Assembly: GCF_000368825.1 (NCBI RefSeq)
Contig: NZ_KB849711.1
Location: 1 to 64,000, forward strand
Length of the DNA stretch: 64,000 nucleotides
Source of the DNA: Acinetobacter ursingii DSM 16037 = CIP 107286
GTDB lineage: Bacteria; Pseudomonadota; Gammaproteobacteria; Pseudomonadales; Moraxellaceae
Direction: 5' to 3'
Part shown: positions 10,261-19,530 of the stretch, piece by piece
How positions within the stretch are numbered: the stretch's first letter is position 1
Layout of the letters: the number at the start of each line of letters is the position of its first letter
The notes under the pieces: generated by a model
What the model saw: only the letters and a program-made list of their open reading frames with translations
Databases searched by the model: none
What the model was told of the DNA's origin: nothing
Program-made: the position numbers and the translations under genes

Positions 10261-10833
10261 ATGCTGACCACCTCCGTTGTAGAAGCAGCACAAAGCTTAA
10301 AACAGGGCAATGTGCTTGCCTATCCTACTGAGGCCGTGTGGGGATTAGGTTGCGATCCTTTTAATGAGCAAGCCTTTCATAAAATTCTCAACCTAAAACA
10401 ACGCCCGATTGAAAAAGGGGTTATTTTACTGGCAGGTCATATCGATCAAGTCCGACCTTTACTTCAGAATCTTGATTCAAAACGACAACATCAGGTGATT
10501 CAAAGCTGGACCGATCGCAGCGTGACTGAACGTGCGACCACGTGGCTACTCCCCGTCAATGCAGCACAAATTCCCAAGTGGATTACTGGACAGCACAGCC
10601 AAGTCGCGGTAAGAGTGACGACACATGCTTTGTGTATGGCGCTGTGTCATGCATTTAATGGTTTTATTGTCTCCACCAGTGCCAATCCCGCGGGATTAGA
10701 ACCTGCACGTTCTTTGCAGGATGCGAGTCAATATTTCGACTCAAAAGTTGATTATCTCAATGGTGATTTAGGCTTGAGTCAAGAACCGAGTCGCATTATC
10801 GACGCTTTGACAGGGCAAGTTATACGCGCTTAG
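10261..10833 (+). CDS. tsaC: threonylcarbamoyl-AMP synthase TsaC (YrdC/Sua5 family)
   Basis: This 190-residue protein makes L-threonylcarbamoyl-AMP from threonine, bicarbonate and ATP, the first step of t6A formation at tRNA position 37. The YrdC signature is visible in AYPTEAVWGLGCDPFN (about residues 20-35), then LKQRPIEKGVILL and VSTSANPAG. The length matches the short TsaC type and not the longer Sua5 type. AGGA lies 7 nt before the ATG. It is last in the block after dprA. Confidence 0.94.
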   Translation: MLTTSVVEAAQSLKQGNVLAYPTEAVWGLGCDPFNEQAFHKILNLKQRPIEKGVILLAGHIDQVRPLLQNLDSKRQHQVIQSWTDRSVTERATTWLLPVNAAQIPKWITGQHSQVAVRVTTHALCMALCHAFNGFIVSTSANPAGLEPARSLQDASQYFDSKVDYLNGDLGLSQEPSRIIDALTGQVIRA

Positions 10834-10918
10834 AGTCATCCTAAGTAGTGATCGTTAATTTGTCTAAATCCAGTTTGCTTATTTAATGCAGAGACATTGA
10901 TCTTTGAAAATAAAAAAA

Positions 10919-10943
10919 GCTCAACCATGTAGAATGGTTGAGC
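10919..10943 (-). terminator. intrinsic terminator (minus strand)
   Basis: The stem GCTCAACCAT pairs with ATGGTTGAGC around a 5-nt loop. On the minus strand it is followed by TTTTTTTATTTT. Rightwards the sequence after the stem is A-rich, so it works leftwards. It would stop read-through from the purine transport operon before tsaC. Confidence 0.65.
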
Positions 10944-11265
10944 ATAAAAAAGGATGTTTTTCAATCACATCCAGAGGGTAAACTAAATCTGATCGCAATG
11001 ACTGATTAGAATTTAAGTCATATTTTGCAATGAATGTATTATGGATGATTCTTTTGTCTTATACAAATATATTATTTATCTTATAAAAACCTATAAATAA
11101 TGAGCATTATTATTCAATTATACTTAATAATTAAAATTATCATTCTATTTTCATTCATTTTTTTAAAATTTTGAATTTATTGTCATATTTTAAATTTATT
11201 TAAAAATCATATAGAAACAACAACCCAACGGCTCTTTAAGCAAATTATTTTAAAAGATTTAACGC

Positions 11266-11302
11266 TGATGAATAGATCTCTGAATGCGTGATCTATTCAT
11301 CA
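11266..11302 (-). repeat. 13-bp inverted repeat after permease gene
   Basis: TGATGAATAGATC at 11266-11278 and its reverse complement at 11290-11302 form a perfect 13-bp stem with an 11-nt loop. It lies 24 bp beyond the stop codon of the last permease gene. There is no clean U-run, so it may be a weak terminator or an RNA-stabilising stem. Confidence 0.5.
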
Positions 11303-11326
11303 TTAGGGTTCTTGTTTTTAGAAACC

Positions 11327-12244
11327 TTAAGGAATAAATGATTTACCTAAAGAGGCAGGCAAATTCATTTGCAGCAATTTTTTATCTCGCGAAATGACCA
11401 CCAACACTAAAATAGTTGCCAAATAAGGTAAGGATGCCAACAGTTCAACAGGTAGATCTAAACCCAAAGCCTGTGCATGGAACTGTAAAATCGTAACACC
11501 GCCAAATAAATATGCACCAATCATCAATCGTGCTGGCTTCCAGACTGCAAATACCACTAGGGCAATCGCAATCCAGCCACGACCTGCCACCATATTTTCC
11601 ACCCACAGTGGCGTATAGACAGTCGATAAAAATGCACCGCCAATTCCCGCCATTGCACCGACAAACAGAACTGCACCGTAACGAATCAATAAGACGGGAT
11701 AACCCATGGCATGTGCCGACTCTGGCGATTCTCCAACAGCTTTAAGCAATAAACCCAGCTTAGTTTTTGCCAAAACCCACCAGATCACAAAAAACGTTAA
11801 AATCGACAAATACACGACATAGTTTTGATGAAACAAAATCGGGCCAATAAAAGGAATCTCGGAGAGCACTGGAATATCTAGCGCTTTTAAGCCTTCCAGA
11901 CTGTTACTCACAAAATGTTGTCCCACAAATGCCGATAAACCTACACCAAAAATCGTCAGTGCGAGACCACAGGCTGCCTGATTGGCTGCTAGAGATAATG
12001 CCAAAATTGCAAAAATTAAGGCGGCTGCCATCCCTGCGATTGCACCTGCGATTAAACCCGCGGCAGGCCCTAATCCCGTGCTTGCACAAAAAGCAAAACC
12101 TGCAATCGCGCCAATCAGCATCATTCCCTCAACGCCTAGATTGATCACACCTGTACGTTCTACCACTAATTCTCCCATCCCTGCAAAGATCAGTGGTGTA
12201 CCTGCGGCCAGCGTTCCGGCCAGAATTGGAACTAAATCAATCAT
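11327..12244 (-). CDS. ABC transporter permease, nucleoside/purine type (NupQ/YufQ-like)
   Basis: This 305-residue integral membrane protein has about eight hydrophobic spans. Near the start it has the BPD_transp_2 signature ERTGVINLGVEGMMLIGA. This branch forms the permease of BMP-dependent nucleoside importers such as Bacillus NupNOPQ. AGGAGT precedes the ATG. It follows the other permease by 9 bp, so the two form the transmembrane heterodimer and are translated together. The exact substrate is inferred from neighbours (deaminase, Tsx-like channel). Confidence 0.88.
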   Translation of the reverse strand: MIDLVPILAGTLAAGTPLIFAGMGELVVERTGVINLGVEGMMLIGAIAGFAFCASTGLGPAAGLIAGAIAGMAAALIFAILALSLAANQAACGLALTIFGVGLSAFVGQHFVSNSLEGLKALDIPVLSEIPFIGPILFHQNYVVYLSILTFFVIWWVLAKTKLGLLLKAVGESPESAHAMGYPVLLIRYGAVLFVGAMAGIGGAFLSTVYTPLWVENMVAGRGWIAIALVVFAVWKPARLMIGAYLFGGVTILQFHAQALGLDLPVELLASLPYLATILVLVVISRDKKLLQMNLPASLGKSFIP

Positions 12245-12253
12245 GTCTGACTC

Positions 12254-13360
12254 CTAAGCTGTTTCAGTTGATGCAAGGGAAGCTGTATTTTTTTTCATGG
12301 TTTTAGACTTGCCAAAACGATAGCGATTTTCGATAAAAGCATCGGCTGCCAGTAAGAAAAACAACAACATGCCCTGAAATAATCCTGTAATTGCGGCAGG
12401 GAGTTGTAGATTGAGCTGGGCTGTTTCCCCGCCGATGTAAAGCAGAGCCATCAAGAAGCCTGACAGTACAATTCCAATCGGATTTAATCGACCTAAGTAC
12501 GCGACAATGATTGCTGCATAGCCATAGCCTGGAGAAATATTAGGATTAAGCTGTCCGACAGGCCCCGCGACTTCACCCACTCCTGCAATACCGGCCATAA
12601 AACCTGAAATCATCAAGCTAAACCAAATCGCCTGTTTGGCAGAAAAACCTGCGTAACGTGCCGCATCAGGCGCTTGTCCACCCACTTCGAGCTTATACGC
12701 CAGAAAACTGCGTTTACTAAACAACCAAAATGCCAAGACTGCAAAAATGGTGACCACGATCAAGGCATTGATCCGTGTGCCTTCAAATAAAATTGGAAAC
12801 AAGGTTCCATCATCGAACATTACCGATTGTGGAAAATTCATACCTGCTGGATCTTTCCACGGCCCATTAATTAGGTACAGTAAAATGAAGGTCGCGATAT
12901 AATTCAGCATTAACGTGGTCAGCGTTTCCTGTGCATTAAAATGGGTTTTTAATAAAGCAGGAATGGCTCCCCACAACGCACCACCGATCGCCCCTGCAAT
13001 CACCATACATGGCAATACCCAAAATCCTGAAACTCCCTGACAGGCAATGGCCAGTCCACCCCCAAAGATCGCCCCCATAATCAACTGACCTTCGGCACCA
13101 ATATTGAAAATACGAGCTTTAAATCCAACAGATAAACCTAATGCAATTAAAATTAAGGGACTGGCTTTAATTATCAATTCACTCCAGCCATACCAACTGG
13201 ATAATGGCTCGATAAAAAACACCTGAAACGCTTCAAGTGGATTTTTCCCTAGAGCCATAAACAGCAAGCCACCAATAGTGAAAGTCGCGACCAGCGCAAT
13301 GATAGGTGAAAGCCACTTCATTAATGTCGATGGATGATCACGTGGTTCGAGTAAATGCAT
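12254..13360 (-). CDS. ABC transporter permease, nucleoside/purine type (NupP/YufP-like)
   Basis: This 368-residue membrane protein has about nine spans and the paired-permease features of the BMP importer class: GFKARIFNIGAEGQLIMGAI near residue 85 and GVGEVAGPVGQLNPNISPGY later. It lies between the ATPase gene (27 bp upstream) and the second permease (9 bp downstream). The three encode the membrane core of one importer, whose binding protein is probably the BMP protein encoded at 20222-21400. Confidence 0.88.
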   Translation of the reverse strand: MHLLEPRDHPSTLMKWLSPIIALVATFTIGGLLFMALGKNPLEAFQVFFIEPLSSWYGWSELIIKASPLILIALGLSVGFKARIFNIGAEGQLIMGAIFGGGLAIACQGVSGFWVLPCMVIAGAIGGALWGAIPALLKTHFNAQETLTTLMLNYIATFILLYLINGPWKDPAGMNFPQSVMFDDGTLFPILFEGTRINALIVVTIFAVLAFWLFSKRSFLAYKLEVGGQAPDAARYAGFSAKQAIWFSLMISGFMAGIAGVGEVAGPVGQLNPNISPGYGYAAIIVAYLGRLNPIGIVLSGFLMALLYIGGETAQLNLQLPAAITGLFQGMLLFFLLAADAFIENRYRFGKSKTMKKNTASLASTETA

Positions 13361-13387
13361 ATATAATCCCCGTTCAAATGAAATGGT

Positions 13388-15046
13388 CTAAGCTGTTGCG
13401 CTTAAAACACTTGAGCTTTCAGCTTGCCGATTTAATCCTGACATCATCAAACCAATGGCTTCTGCATTGGTTTCGCTGACAGGTTGAGCTTGGCTCAGGC
13501 GACCTGCCGCCAGAACAGCAATTCGATCACTGATCTCAAATAATTCTTCCAGTTCTTCAGAAATCACGATGATGGCAACCCCTTGACGGGATAAATCAAT
13601 CAAAGTCTGCCGGATAAAAGCTGCGGCTCCGACATCGACGCCCCAAGTCGGTTGTGCCACCACCATGACCTTTGGCTGTTGTAAAATTTCACGTCCTACA
13701 ATGAATTTTTGTAGGTTACCTCCCGATAAGGAACGAGCAGCAGCTTCAGTGCCAGAAGCTTTTACTGCAAATTTTTGAATACAGTCCTGTGCAAACTGAC
13801 GTGCTTTTTCATAACTGACCAGTCCATAACGAACAAAACCTTGTCGAAATGCGGTCAACAATGCATTTTGAGTTAAACTCATGGCAGGCACTGCGCCACG
13901 TCCCAGACGTTCTTCGGGGACAAAGCCAAAACCCAATGCACGGCGTTGTCCTGCATTTAAATTCCCAATCGCACGACCTTCTAACAGGACACAATCTTTG
14001 GCTGTGGTGATTTCACCAGACAAAGCGGTCAAAAGTTCAGCCTGACCGTTTCCAGAAATCCCTGCAATCCCTAAAATTTCACCTGTTTTTACACTGAGCT
14101 GAATATTCTCAAGGGATGTCCCAAAAATATCGGGTGCCTGTACATTGAGCTGTTTGACTTCAAATATGGGCAGACTTTCACCTGTATAAACTGGATGTTC
14201 GTAAGCAGGAAGATCACGACCTATCATCATTTTGGCCAAACTAGCGGTACTTTCTTGTTTTGGAATGGCCGTGCCTGTAACCTTTCCACCACGTAAAATA
14301 GTGGCACAGTCACAGAGCGTTTTTATCTCATTGAGTTTATGACTGATATATAAAATTGATACGCCTTCGCTGGCCAGACGGCGTAGGGTTTCAAATAAGG
14401 TCAACACTGCTTGAGGCGTCAGCACTGAAGTCGGTTCATCTAAAATGAGCAATGATGGGTTTTGTAATAGGCAACGAACAATTTCAACCCGTTGTCGTTC
14501 CCCGACCGATAAACTATAAACGGTTCTTTTTGGATCGATAGGCAATCCATATTTTTCAGACACCTCAATCACGCGTTTGGATAAGGCGTTTAGATCAAAT
14601 TTTTCATCCAAGCCCAATGCAATATTTTCCACAACGGTCAGGGTTTCAAATAACGAGAAATGCTGATAGACCATCCCAATACCCAAACGTCGGGCTGCGG
14701 CAGGACTTTCGATACTCACCGAACGACCATTCCAGACAATTTCTCCTTCATCGGCTTTGACAGCACCATAAATAATCTTCATCAGGGTGCTTTTACCTGC
14801 GCCATTTTCTCCAAGCACTGCATGGATTTCACCTGGTGCGACCTGTAAGCTAATTTGATCATTGGCGACTAAGCTGCCATAGCGCTTGGTAATATTGATC
14901 AGTTCCAGACGATTTTGCTGCATAATAGGCGTTGACTTGTTGCTCGTCGTATTGAAGACAGGATCAACAGAGACTGTATCGGAAGGTAGTGCCATCATGT
15001 CATCTCTTTGGTTCAGGTGATTGAAATGAAGCAAGGGACATGCCAT
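13388..15046 (-). CDS. ABC transporter ATP-binding protein, twin-cassette (NupO/YufO-like)
   Basis: This protein of up to 552 residues carries two ABC domains. The first has Walker A GENGAGKST, signature LSVGERQRVEI and Walker B LLILDEPTS. The second has a degenerate Walker A (GISGNGQAE), with signature LSGGNLQKFI. This RbsA-like layout is typical of sugar and BMP-type nucleoside importers. The start is uncertain: the ATG at 15046 adds a poorly conserved leader, while the ATG pair at 14998/14995 follows AGAG. It is transcribed after the deaminase gene and before both permeases. Confidence 0.88.
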   Translation of the reverse strand: MACPLLHFNHLNQRDDMMALPSDTVSVDPVFNTTSNKSTPIMQQNRLELINITKRYGSLVANDQISLQVAPGEIHAVLGENGAGKSTLMKIIYGAVKADEGEIVWNGRSVSIESPAAARRLGIGMVYQHFSLFETLTVVENIALGLDEKFDLNALSKRVIEVSEKYGLPIDPKRTVYSLSVGERQRVEIVRCLLQNPSLLILDEPTSVLTPQAVLTLFETLRRLASEGVSILYISHKLNEIKTLCDCATILRGGKVTGTAIPKQESTASLAKMMIGRDLPAYEHPVYTGESLPIFEVKQLNVQAPDIFGTSLENIQLSVKTGEILGIAGISGNGQAELLTALSGEITTAKDCVLLEGRAIGNLNAGQRRALGFGFVPEERLGRGAVPAMSLTQNALLTAFRQGFVRYGLVSYEKARQFAQDCIQKFAVKASGTEAAARSLSGGNLQKFIVGREILQQPKVMVVAQPTWGVDVGAAAFIRQTLIDLSRQGVAIIVISEELEELFEISDRIAVLAAGRLSQAQPVSETNAEAIGLMMSGLNRQAESSSVLSATA

Positions 15047-15117
15047 GCTAAAATCACATTGCTTTGGTAGATATAGATCATTTAAAAAATAAAATAATGA
15101 TCAGCTTCAGGCTTACC

Positions 15118-15612
15118 TCAAGACCAGAACCCCTGATGGGCTTGTGCTGCTTCTTCACTTAAACACGGTCCAATCACTTGTATAGCTCGTTGTCCACTGG
15201 CAAAGACCTGTCGGCAAGGTAAAGACAAGGTTGGATTTTCTGGATGATTACCCGTGATTTCGAGTAATTGACCCTCACTCATGCCATAAACCACGCGACC
15301 AATGCCCGTCCAATAAATAGCACCTGAACACATCGCGCAGGGTTCTGCATTGGTATATAACGTGCAACCTCGAAGCTGTTCTAAGGGTAACAGTCGCGCA
15401 GCCTGTCCTGCGGCTACAGTTTCTGCATGGCGAGTCGGATCACCTGTGGGTGGTAATGAGTTATTGCCTGCCTGTGTCACGATTTCCCCTTGTGCATTCA
15501 CGACAATTGCAGCAAAGGGATGTAAGCCTTGTTGTTTGGTTTGTTCTGCCAGTTCAAAGGTTTTTCTTAAAAAAAACAGGTCTTGAGCTGTGGCCTGATC
15601 ATGTGTTGTCAT
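15118..15612 (-). CDS. nucleoside/purine deaminase (cytidine deaminase fold)
   Basis: This 164-residue zinc hydrolase has the two family motifs HAE (residues 62-64) and PCAMCSGAIYW (residues 91-101). They supply the His and two Cys zinc ligands and the catalytic Glu. Length and sequence resemble the Bacillus-type guanine deaminase GuaD and related nucleoside deaminases. Guanine to xanthine is a likely reaction but is not proven by sequence. AAGGGACAG precedes the ATG. It lies upstream of the ABC importer genes and downstream of the Tsx-like channel gene. Confidence 0.85.
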   Translation of the reverse strand: MTTHDQATAQDLFFLRKTFELAEQTKQQGLHPFAAIVVNAQGEIVTQAGNNSLPPTGDPTRHAETVAAGQAARLLPLEQLRGCTLYTNAEPCAMCSGAIYWTGIGRVVYGMSEGQLLEITGNHPENPTLSLPCRQVFASGQRAIQVIGPCLSEEAAQAHQGFWS

Positions 15613-15655
15613 TTCGCTGTCCCTTGGGATTCAATGGCGTTTGAGCATGAGCATG

Positions 15656-15691
15656 GAGCGTAAACAAGCTAAGGTCTTGTTGCTTACGCTC
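15656..15691 (-). repeat. stem-loop between channel and deaminase genes
   Basis: GAGCGTAA near 15656 pairs with TTACGCTC near 15691, with inner pairing of CAAG and CTTG. No U-run follows on the minus strand. It is more likely an attenuating or RNA-processing stem within the operon than a full terminator. Confidence 0.4.
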
Positions 15692-15712
15692 AACCTGCAT
15701 CCTCAATACATT

Positions 15713-16621
15713 TTAGAAGTGGTAGTCCACACGAACCATTGGAGTACTGGCTGTTGCGCCTTTTCCTGCAAAACCATCGGTATCATTGCCGAATTTATTT
15801 TTCCAGTACTCATAACCTGCACCAGCACGCAACTTACTGCCTTTAAGACCTATCACTGAACTTAGGTCATACATCACCCGTGCATCGATATGGGTTTCAG
15901 CTTTGGTATCGCCACCCGATTCATTTTTTCCTTTAGAGTCAATCCAGAGTGCATAACCTTCAAAAGATAATGGTGTTTTTGCAATCGGAATGCCCCAAGT
16001 GAATTGAGCTGCTGCATGTGTATCGTAAGTATAGCGACCAGAAGAATAGCCAAAACGTGGTGTATCTGAGGAAGGATCATTACTTTCAAATAATGCCAAG
16101 ATGCTAAAATCTAGAAAGCCAGGCACATCAAATTGAATCGTTGGTCCAACCACCCACATCCGCTTTTTAGAACTATAACTATCATTTTTGGTATTCCAGT
16201 CCAACCCTGCTGTTAAACCTGCGCCACGAATGTAGCCTGGTACAGATAAGTTGGTTTTGGTGATTGCACCTAAATCCAGATAGCGACGGATAACCACATA
16301 AGCTTCCTGAGTGCCTTTATTGTTGGATTGCGTGCTATTTGGCTCATCATTAGACTGAAGCAAGTCGACATTAAAGAAATTTGAACCATATTTATCGCCA
16401 CTGGCATGGGTCAGGTTAAAAATTTGTTTGGTAATATCAGTACGGCTGCCATCTGCATCATTTTTATACGGTTCAGCAAATTGAGTGCCGTAGCGCCAAC
16501 CAATCGAAGTATCACTCCATGTTGCGGCCTGTGCAGATTGCATGACACCTACTCCCCCTAGAATAGTCGCCATAGCAGTCATTAACGTTTTAAGTGCATT
16601 ACCTTGTTGTAATACTTTCAT
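15713..16621 (-). CDS. Tsx/OmpK-like nucleoside-specific outer membrane channel
   Basis: This 302-residue protein has a signal peptide ending VMQSAQA (residue 32) and a beta-barrel sequence with alternating hydrophobic strands and a final aromatic residue (VRVDYHF). SDTSIGWRYGTQFAEPY and the later FSFEGYALW-like strands fit the nucleoside-specific channel family (PF03502). It would let nucleosides or purines cross the outer membrane for the BMP-type ABC importer. AGGGGAAATG lies before the ATG. The deaminase gene follows 100 bp downstream. Confidence 0.82.
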   Translation of the reverse strand: MKVLQQGNALKTLMTAMATILGGVGVMQSAQAATWSDTSIGWRYGTQFAEPYKNDADGSRTDITKQIFNLTHASGDKYGSNFFNVDLLQSNDEPNSTQSNNKGTQEAYVVIRRYLDLGAITKTNLSVPGYIRGAGLTAGLDWNTKNDSYSSKKRMWVVGPTIQFDVPGFLDFSILALFESNDPSSDTPRFGYSSGRYTYDTHAAAQFTWGIPIAKTPLSFEGYALWIDSKGKNESGGDTKAETHIDARVMYDLSSVIGLKGSKLRAGAGYEYWKNKFGNDTDGFAGKGATASTPMVRVDYHF

Positions 16622-16942
16622 TACACATTTCCCCTTATCACCTTGTTAAGATCAAAGCGCACAATATTCGTTTCAAGATACTGATTGATTGCTTTGTTAA
16701 AATCACGTTTGCCCCAATGCAAAACGATCTGACTTAGAGATAAAGGCAAATTTCCTACCAAAGATTGGCATATTAAAAATGTACAATGTTGCTTATGTTA
16801 AAATAGATATAAACCCGCAATTCAGTCTTTTTTTAATCGAATTTCATGAAAATACAGAGCATTAAAAGCACAGGGCAATAGCTGCACGACCTCCCTGTGC
16901 TTGAACGTAAGTGATTGAGAGAATGAAACTGCGAAGAATTAA
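16622..16942. other. intergenic region with promoter for channel operon
   Basis: This 321-bp gap lies between the LysR gene and the Tsx-like gene, both on the minus strand. It holds the LysR terminator at 16866-16902. The remainder is AT-rich and should contain the channel promoter and the regulator binding site. I could not fix a -35/-10 pair with confidence, and I saw no purine riboswitch core. Confidence 0.5.
16866..16902 (-). terminator. LysR gene terminator
   Basis: The minus strand reads AAGCACAGGG, a 17-nt loop, then CCCTGTGCTT followed by TTAA. The 10-bp stem lies 41 bp after the LysR stop codon and separates the regulator from the channel-deaminase-transporter operon. Confidence 0.65.
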
Positions 16943-17884
16943 TTAATTGACCACATGACTATCATTTCTCAGCACCGAAATCACCAAATCACGGAACCAA
17001 CGAAATTCAGGAGAGCGGTGCTGGCGTTCATGCCAAAGTAGATAATAAGAAATTTTAGGAAACTGAATCGGTGCTGTCGAAATCGTCAACGGCAATAATG
17101 CACTATAATGGCGAGAAAATGAGCGCGGTGCAGAAAAAATCGCGTCAAGTTGTAGCAACATGTACGGAATCATCCCAAAATACGGAATAAATGCCACAAT
17201 ATTACGTTTCAGTCGTTCTTTAGATAAATGTAAATCGATGACACCACGCTGGCCAACCGTATAAGGCGTGGGTGCAATATGATCAGCATTTAAATAATCA
17301 TCCATGGATAAAGGTTTGTTGGCGAGTGGGTGTAACTTACGCATCAGGCAAACGACTTCATCTTCAAACAGTGGCGCAAGCCGTAAATATTCTGGGGGTT
17401 GTGGCCAATTGCCAATCACCGCATCATACATGCCACTTTCCAGTGCATGGGCATAATCCACATTGTGTCCCATCGAATGCATAATCACCGTACAATGCGG
17501 AGCTTCCACATGAATCCTACGCAGGATTTCACCAATCGCGATCGGATTTAAATAATCGGATGCCGCCAGATTAAACACTTGGCGCGATTGCGCAGGATCA
17601 AAATTGACTTGCTGAGTCGCGATCAGTTCGAGTTGGCTAAGTACCTGACTCACAGGCTCAAGTAGAGATAATCCGCGCTCAGTTGGTGTCATGCCATTTC
17701 GACTACGCACCAAGAGCTGATCGCCCGTAATTTCCCTGAGTTTTTTTAAAGCAGTACTAATGGCAGGTTGTGATTGATTCAGTCGTTTGGCTGCATTAGA
17801 TACACTTTTTTCAGTCAAGAGCACATATAACACTTGCAATAAATGTGCATCCAACGCTTCCCATTTGTTTGTAGGATGAATCAC
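16943..17884 (-). CDS. LysR family transcriptional regulator
   Basis: This regulator of about 313 residues has the LysR winged helix at the N-terminus (LYVLLTEKSVSNAAKRLNQSQPAISTALKKLRE, split here as residues 20-52) and a periplasmic-binding-like effector domain. The start is probably GTG at 17884, 7 nt after AAGGA; the longer frame would begin with TTG one codon earlier. It sits between the oxygenase/GST genes and the channel operon, all on the same strand. It is the natural candidate for inducing purine uptake and oxidation genes. The effector is unknown. Confidence 0.9.
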   Translation of the reverse strand: MIHPTNKWEALDAHLLQVLYVLLTEKSVSNAAKRLNQSQPAISTALKKLREITGDQLLVRSRNGMTPTERGLSLLEPVSQVLSQLELIATQQVNFDPAQSRQVFNLAASDYLNPIAIGEILRRIHVEAPHCTVIMHSMGHNVDYAHALESGMYDAVIGNWPQPPEYLRLAPLFEDEVVCLMRKLHPLANKPLSMDDYLNADHIAPTPYTVGQRGVIDLHLSKERLKRNIVAFIPYFGMIPYMLLQLDAIFSAPRSFSRHYSALLPLTISTAPIQFPKISYYLLWHERQHRSPEFRWFRDLVISVLRNDSHVVN

Positions 17885-18004
17885 CAAGCTGTCCTTATTT
17901 TACTAAAACGAAGTTTATAGGCAAAATTTATACCATCTCTGGCATGCAATAGAACAGCACTATTCACAATGATGAAAATAAAAACTGTTTTTTTATGAAT
18001 TATT

Positions 18005-18622
18005 TCAATTGACAGCCAATAAACCCGCCATGGGAATAAAGTGGCTTTGATGACGAATACGATTGATCCAGCGACGAATATGCAAAAATGGCACTAAGCT
18101 CAGTCCAGCATCCCACGCCAGCGCGACTTGTGGAAAGATCATCAAGTCAGCAATCGTGGGTTGTGAGCCCAATAAATAGCCCTGCCCAATAACGGTTTGC
18201 TCACATAAGTGATCATCTAATTCGCGTAATTGTTGTGTTGCCTGTTGGATCAGCTGTTCCTCATTAGATAAAAATTGATCGACCGACAAATTCGCCTGAC
18301 GTAAGATTCCTAAACTGAGTTTAAGTGTTTCATTAAAATCAGACCAACCCTGTATTTGTGATGACAAATTTTCAGGCATCCATTGCGATTGAGTTTGTGT
18401 TATTTCAAGCAGTTGTTTAAAAATAGGCATCAACCCAGAACGGTTTGACGTGGAATCGAACAAAACTGGACATTCAAATTTGCGCTCCAGTTGCTCGACA
18501 TCTGCATAGATGGATTGATAAGGGAGCTGTAAAAACTCAAGTAGCAAACGAACGCTGTAACAATCCGTGGATAATGGATCATCTGCGAGTTGAAAAGCCG
18601 TTTGTGATTGATTTAAGTTCAT
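18005..18622 (-). CDS. glutathione S-transferase homologue, NdmE-like partner of split oxygenase
   Basis: This is a 205-residue protein if started at the ATG at 18622, which overlaps the TGA of the preceding oxygenase gene as ATGA; a frame reaching 18685 would overlap far more. Residues about 15-75 follow a thioredoxin-like GST domain (STDCYSVRLLLEFLQLPYQSIYADV). The C-terminal helices include the N-capping-box region QPTIADLMIFPQVA. In methylxanthine degradation, NdmE is a GST homologue with a structural role next to the Rieske-less NdmC. The same neighbours here suggest the same role and not conjugation of glutathione. Confidence 0.8.
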   Translation of the reverse strand: MNLNQSQTAFQLADDPLSTDCYSVRLLLEFLQLPYQSIYADVEQLERKFECPVLFDSTSNRSGLMPIFKQLLEITQTQSQWMPENLSSQIQGWSDFNETLKLSLGILRQANLSVDQFLSNEEQLIQQATQQLRELDDHLCEQTVIGQGYLLGSQPTIADLMIFPQVALAWDAGLSLVPFLHIRRWINRIRHQSHFIPMAGLLAVN

Positions 18623-19530
18623 GCCACATGCCCCCTGTGGGTGTTTTGATGTACACCATAACTCCAGTTTTTCGCGATCAACCATTTACGATAGGCGGTC
18701 GCCAGTGCATCGGCTTTAGTTGGAATTTCCAATTTTTCAAGTGGAAGTTTCAAAGGCAGATGATTTTCCAGAATCGGTTTATCCTGTGTAAAAATTTTCT
18801 GCTGAAACAATACCATATCGGTCATGCTACTGGTCTGATCATCCAGAATCATGAGTAAATGCGCCCGAATATGAGTTTCACTCAAGGGTTGAATAAACAG
18901 ACACACCACATCGGCAGGAATAATTCCCTCAGCCGCAGTATTCACTTTATATAAAATCGCATTTAAGGGGGAAGCAACACGATAAACATATTCAGTTTCC
19001 TGTGGCTGAGGAGAACTCGGTGCAGCAAGCGGTTGAGTAAAAAAACATTCCGTTGCCCAAATTTCATCGACCTCTTCACGCCATTCAACTTGATAAGGTT
19101 TGACGGCGGTTTCTGGTTCAGCGCCCAATATCCCTGTATGTACGTAAGGAAAATGTGCCATATCCAGAAAATTTTCAATACCACGCAATGGCGAAGTCCG
19201 CACACCATAAGCGCCACAGGGTACACGGCGGGCGGCGGCAACATCATATTCTTGTAGCTGAAATAGTGGTTTTTTCTCAGTACCAATACACAACCAGACA
19301 AAGCCATAAGCCGCTTGTACTGCAATATCTGATGGAGCAATATCGAGTGCATCAAATCGAATCTGATACACTTTTTCAGCATGGATAATATCTTGCTGGA
19401 TCGTCAAATTATGACCATCCAGACGAGTTTTGATCTTTTGCTGCTGAACAAACTCCTGTTCAGATGCCACCACAATCCACTCGCCAACCAAGCTTGGTGC
19501 AAGTGATGGAAGATGCTGCTGATTAGACAT
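18619..19530 (-). CDS. Rieske-less oxygenase catalytic subunit (NdmC-like)
   Basis: This 303-residue protein has the catalytic domain of Rieske non-haem iron oxygenases. ENFLDMAHFPYVH (residues 119-131) supplies D123, H126 and H131, and D250 in TQDKPILENH is the expected third iron ligand. Residues 12-83 look like a Rieske domain whose cluster loops are gone: the scaffold (GEWIVVASEQEF ... YGFVWLCIG) remains but no CxH/CxxH exists. The preceding gene supplies exactly the missing Rieske motif and overlaps it by 8 bp. The substrate is probably a purine, inferred from context. No reductase gene is nearby. Confidence 0.85.
   Translation of the reverse strand: MSNQQHLPSLAPSLVGEWIVVASEQEFVQQQKIKTRLDGHNLTIQQDIIHAEKVYQIRFDALDIAPSDIAVQAAYGFVWLCIGTEKKPLFQLQEYDVAAARRVPCGAYGVRTSPLRGIENFLDMAHFPYVHTGILGAEPETAVKPYQVEWREEVDEIWATECFFTQPLAAPSSPQPQETEYVYRVASPLNAILYKVNTAAEGIIPADVVCLFIQPLSETHIRAHLLMILDDQTSSMTDMVLFQQKIFTQDKPILENHLPLKLPLEKLEIPTKADALATAYRKWLIAKNWSYGVHQNTHRGHVA

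Larger units (their letters stand above)
10834..11326. other. AT-rich intergenic region, no gene seen
   Basis: This 493-bp gap lies between the converging tsaC and nucleoside permease genes. It contains a minus-strand terminator (10919-10943) and a 13-bp inverted repeat (11266-11302). Between them is very AT-rich DNA with many stop codons and no credible reading frame. A short dyad at 11096-11111 (AATAATG-AG-CATTATT) loosely resembles a Fur box but precedes no gene. Confidence 0.6.

Noticed and set aside
11096..11111. AATAATG-AG-CATTATT dyad as a Fur box
   Set aside because: It resembles the consensus only loosely and has no promoter or iron gene beside it.
16622..16942. Purine riboswitch before the channel-deaminase operon
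   Set aside because: No conserved three-way junction core or loop-loop sequences could be recognised.
18623..18685. Longer start for the GST homologue
   Set aside because: It would overlap the oxygenase gene by 67 bp; the ATG at 18622 gives the normal ATGA overlap.
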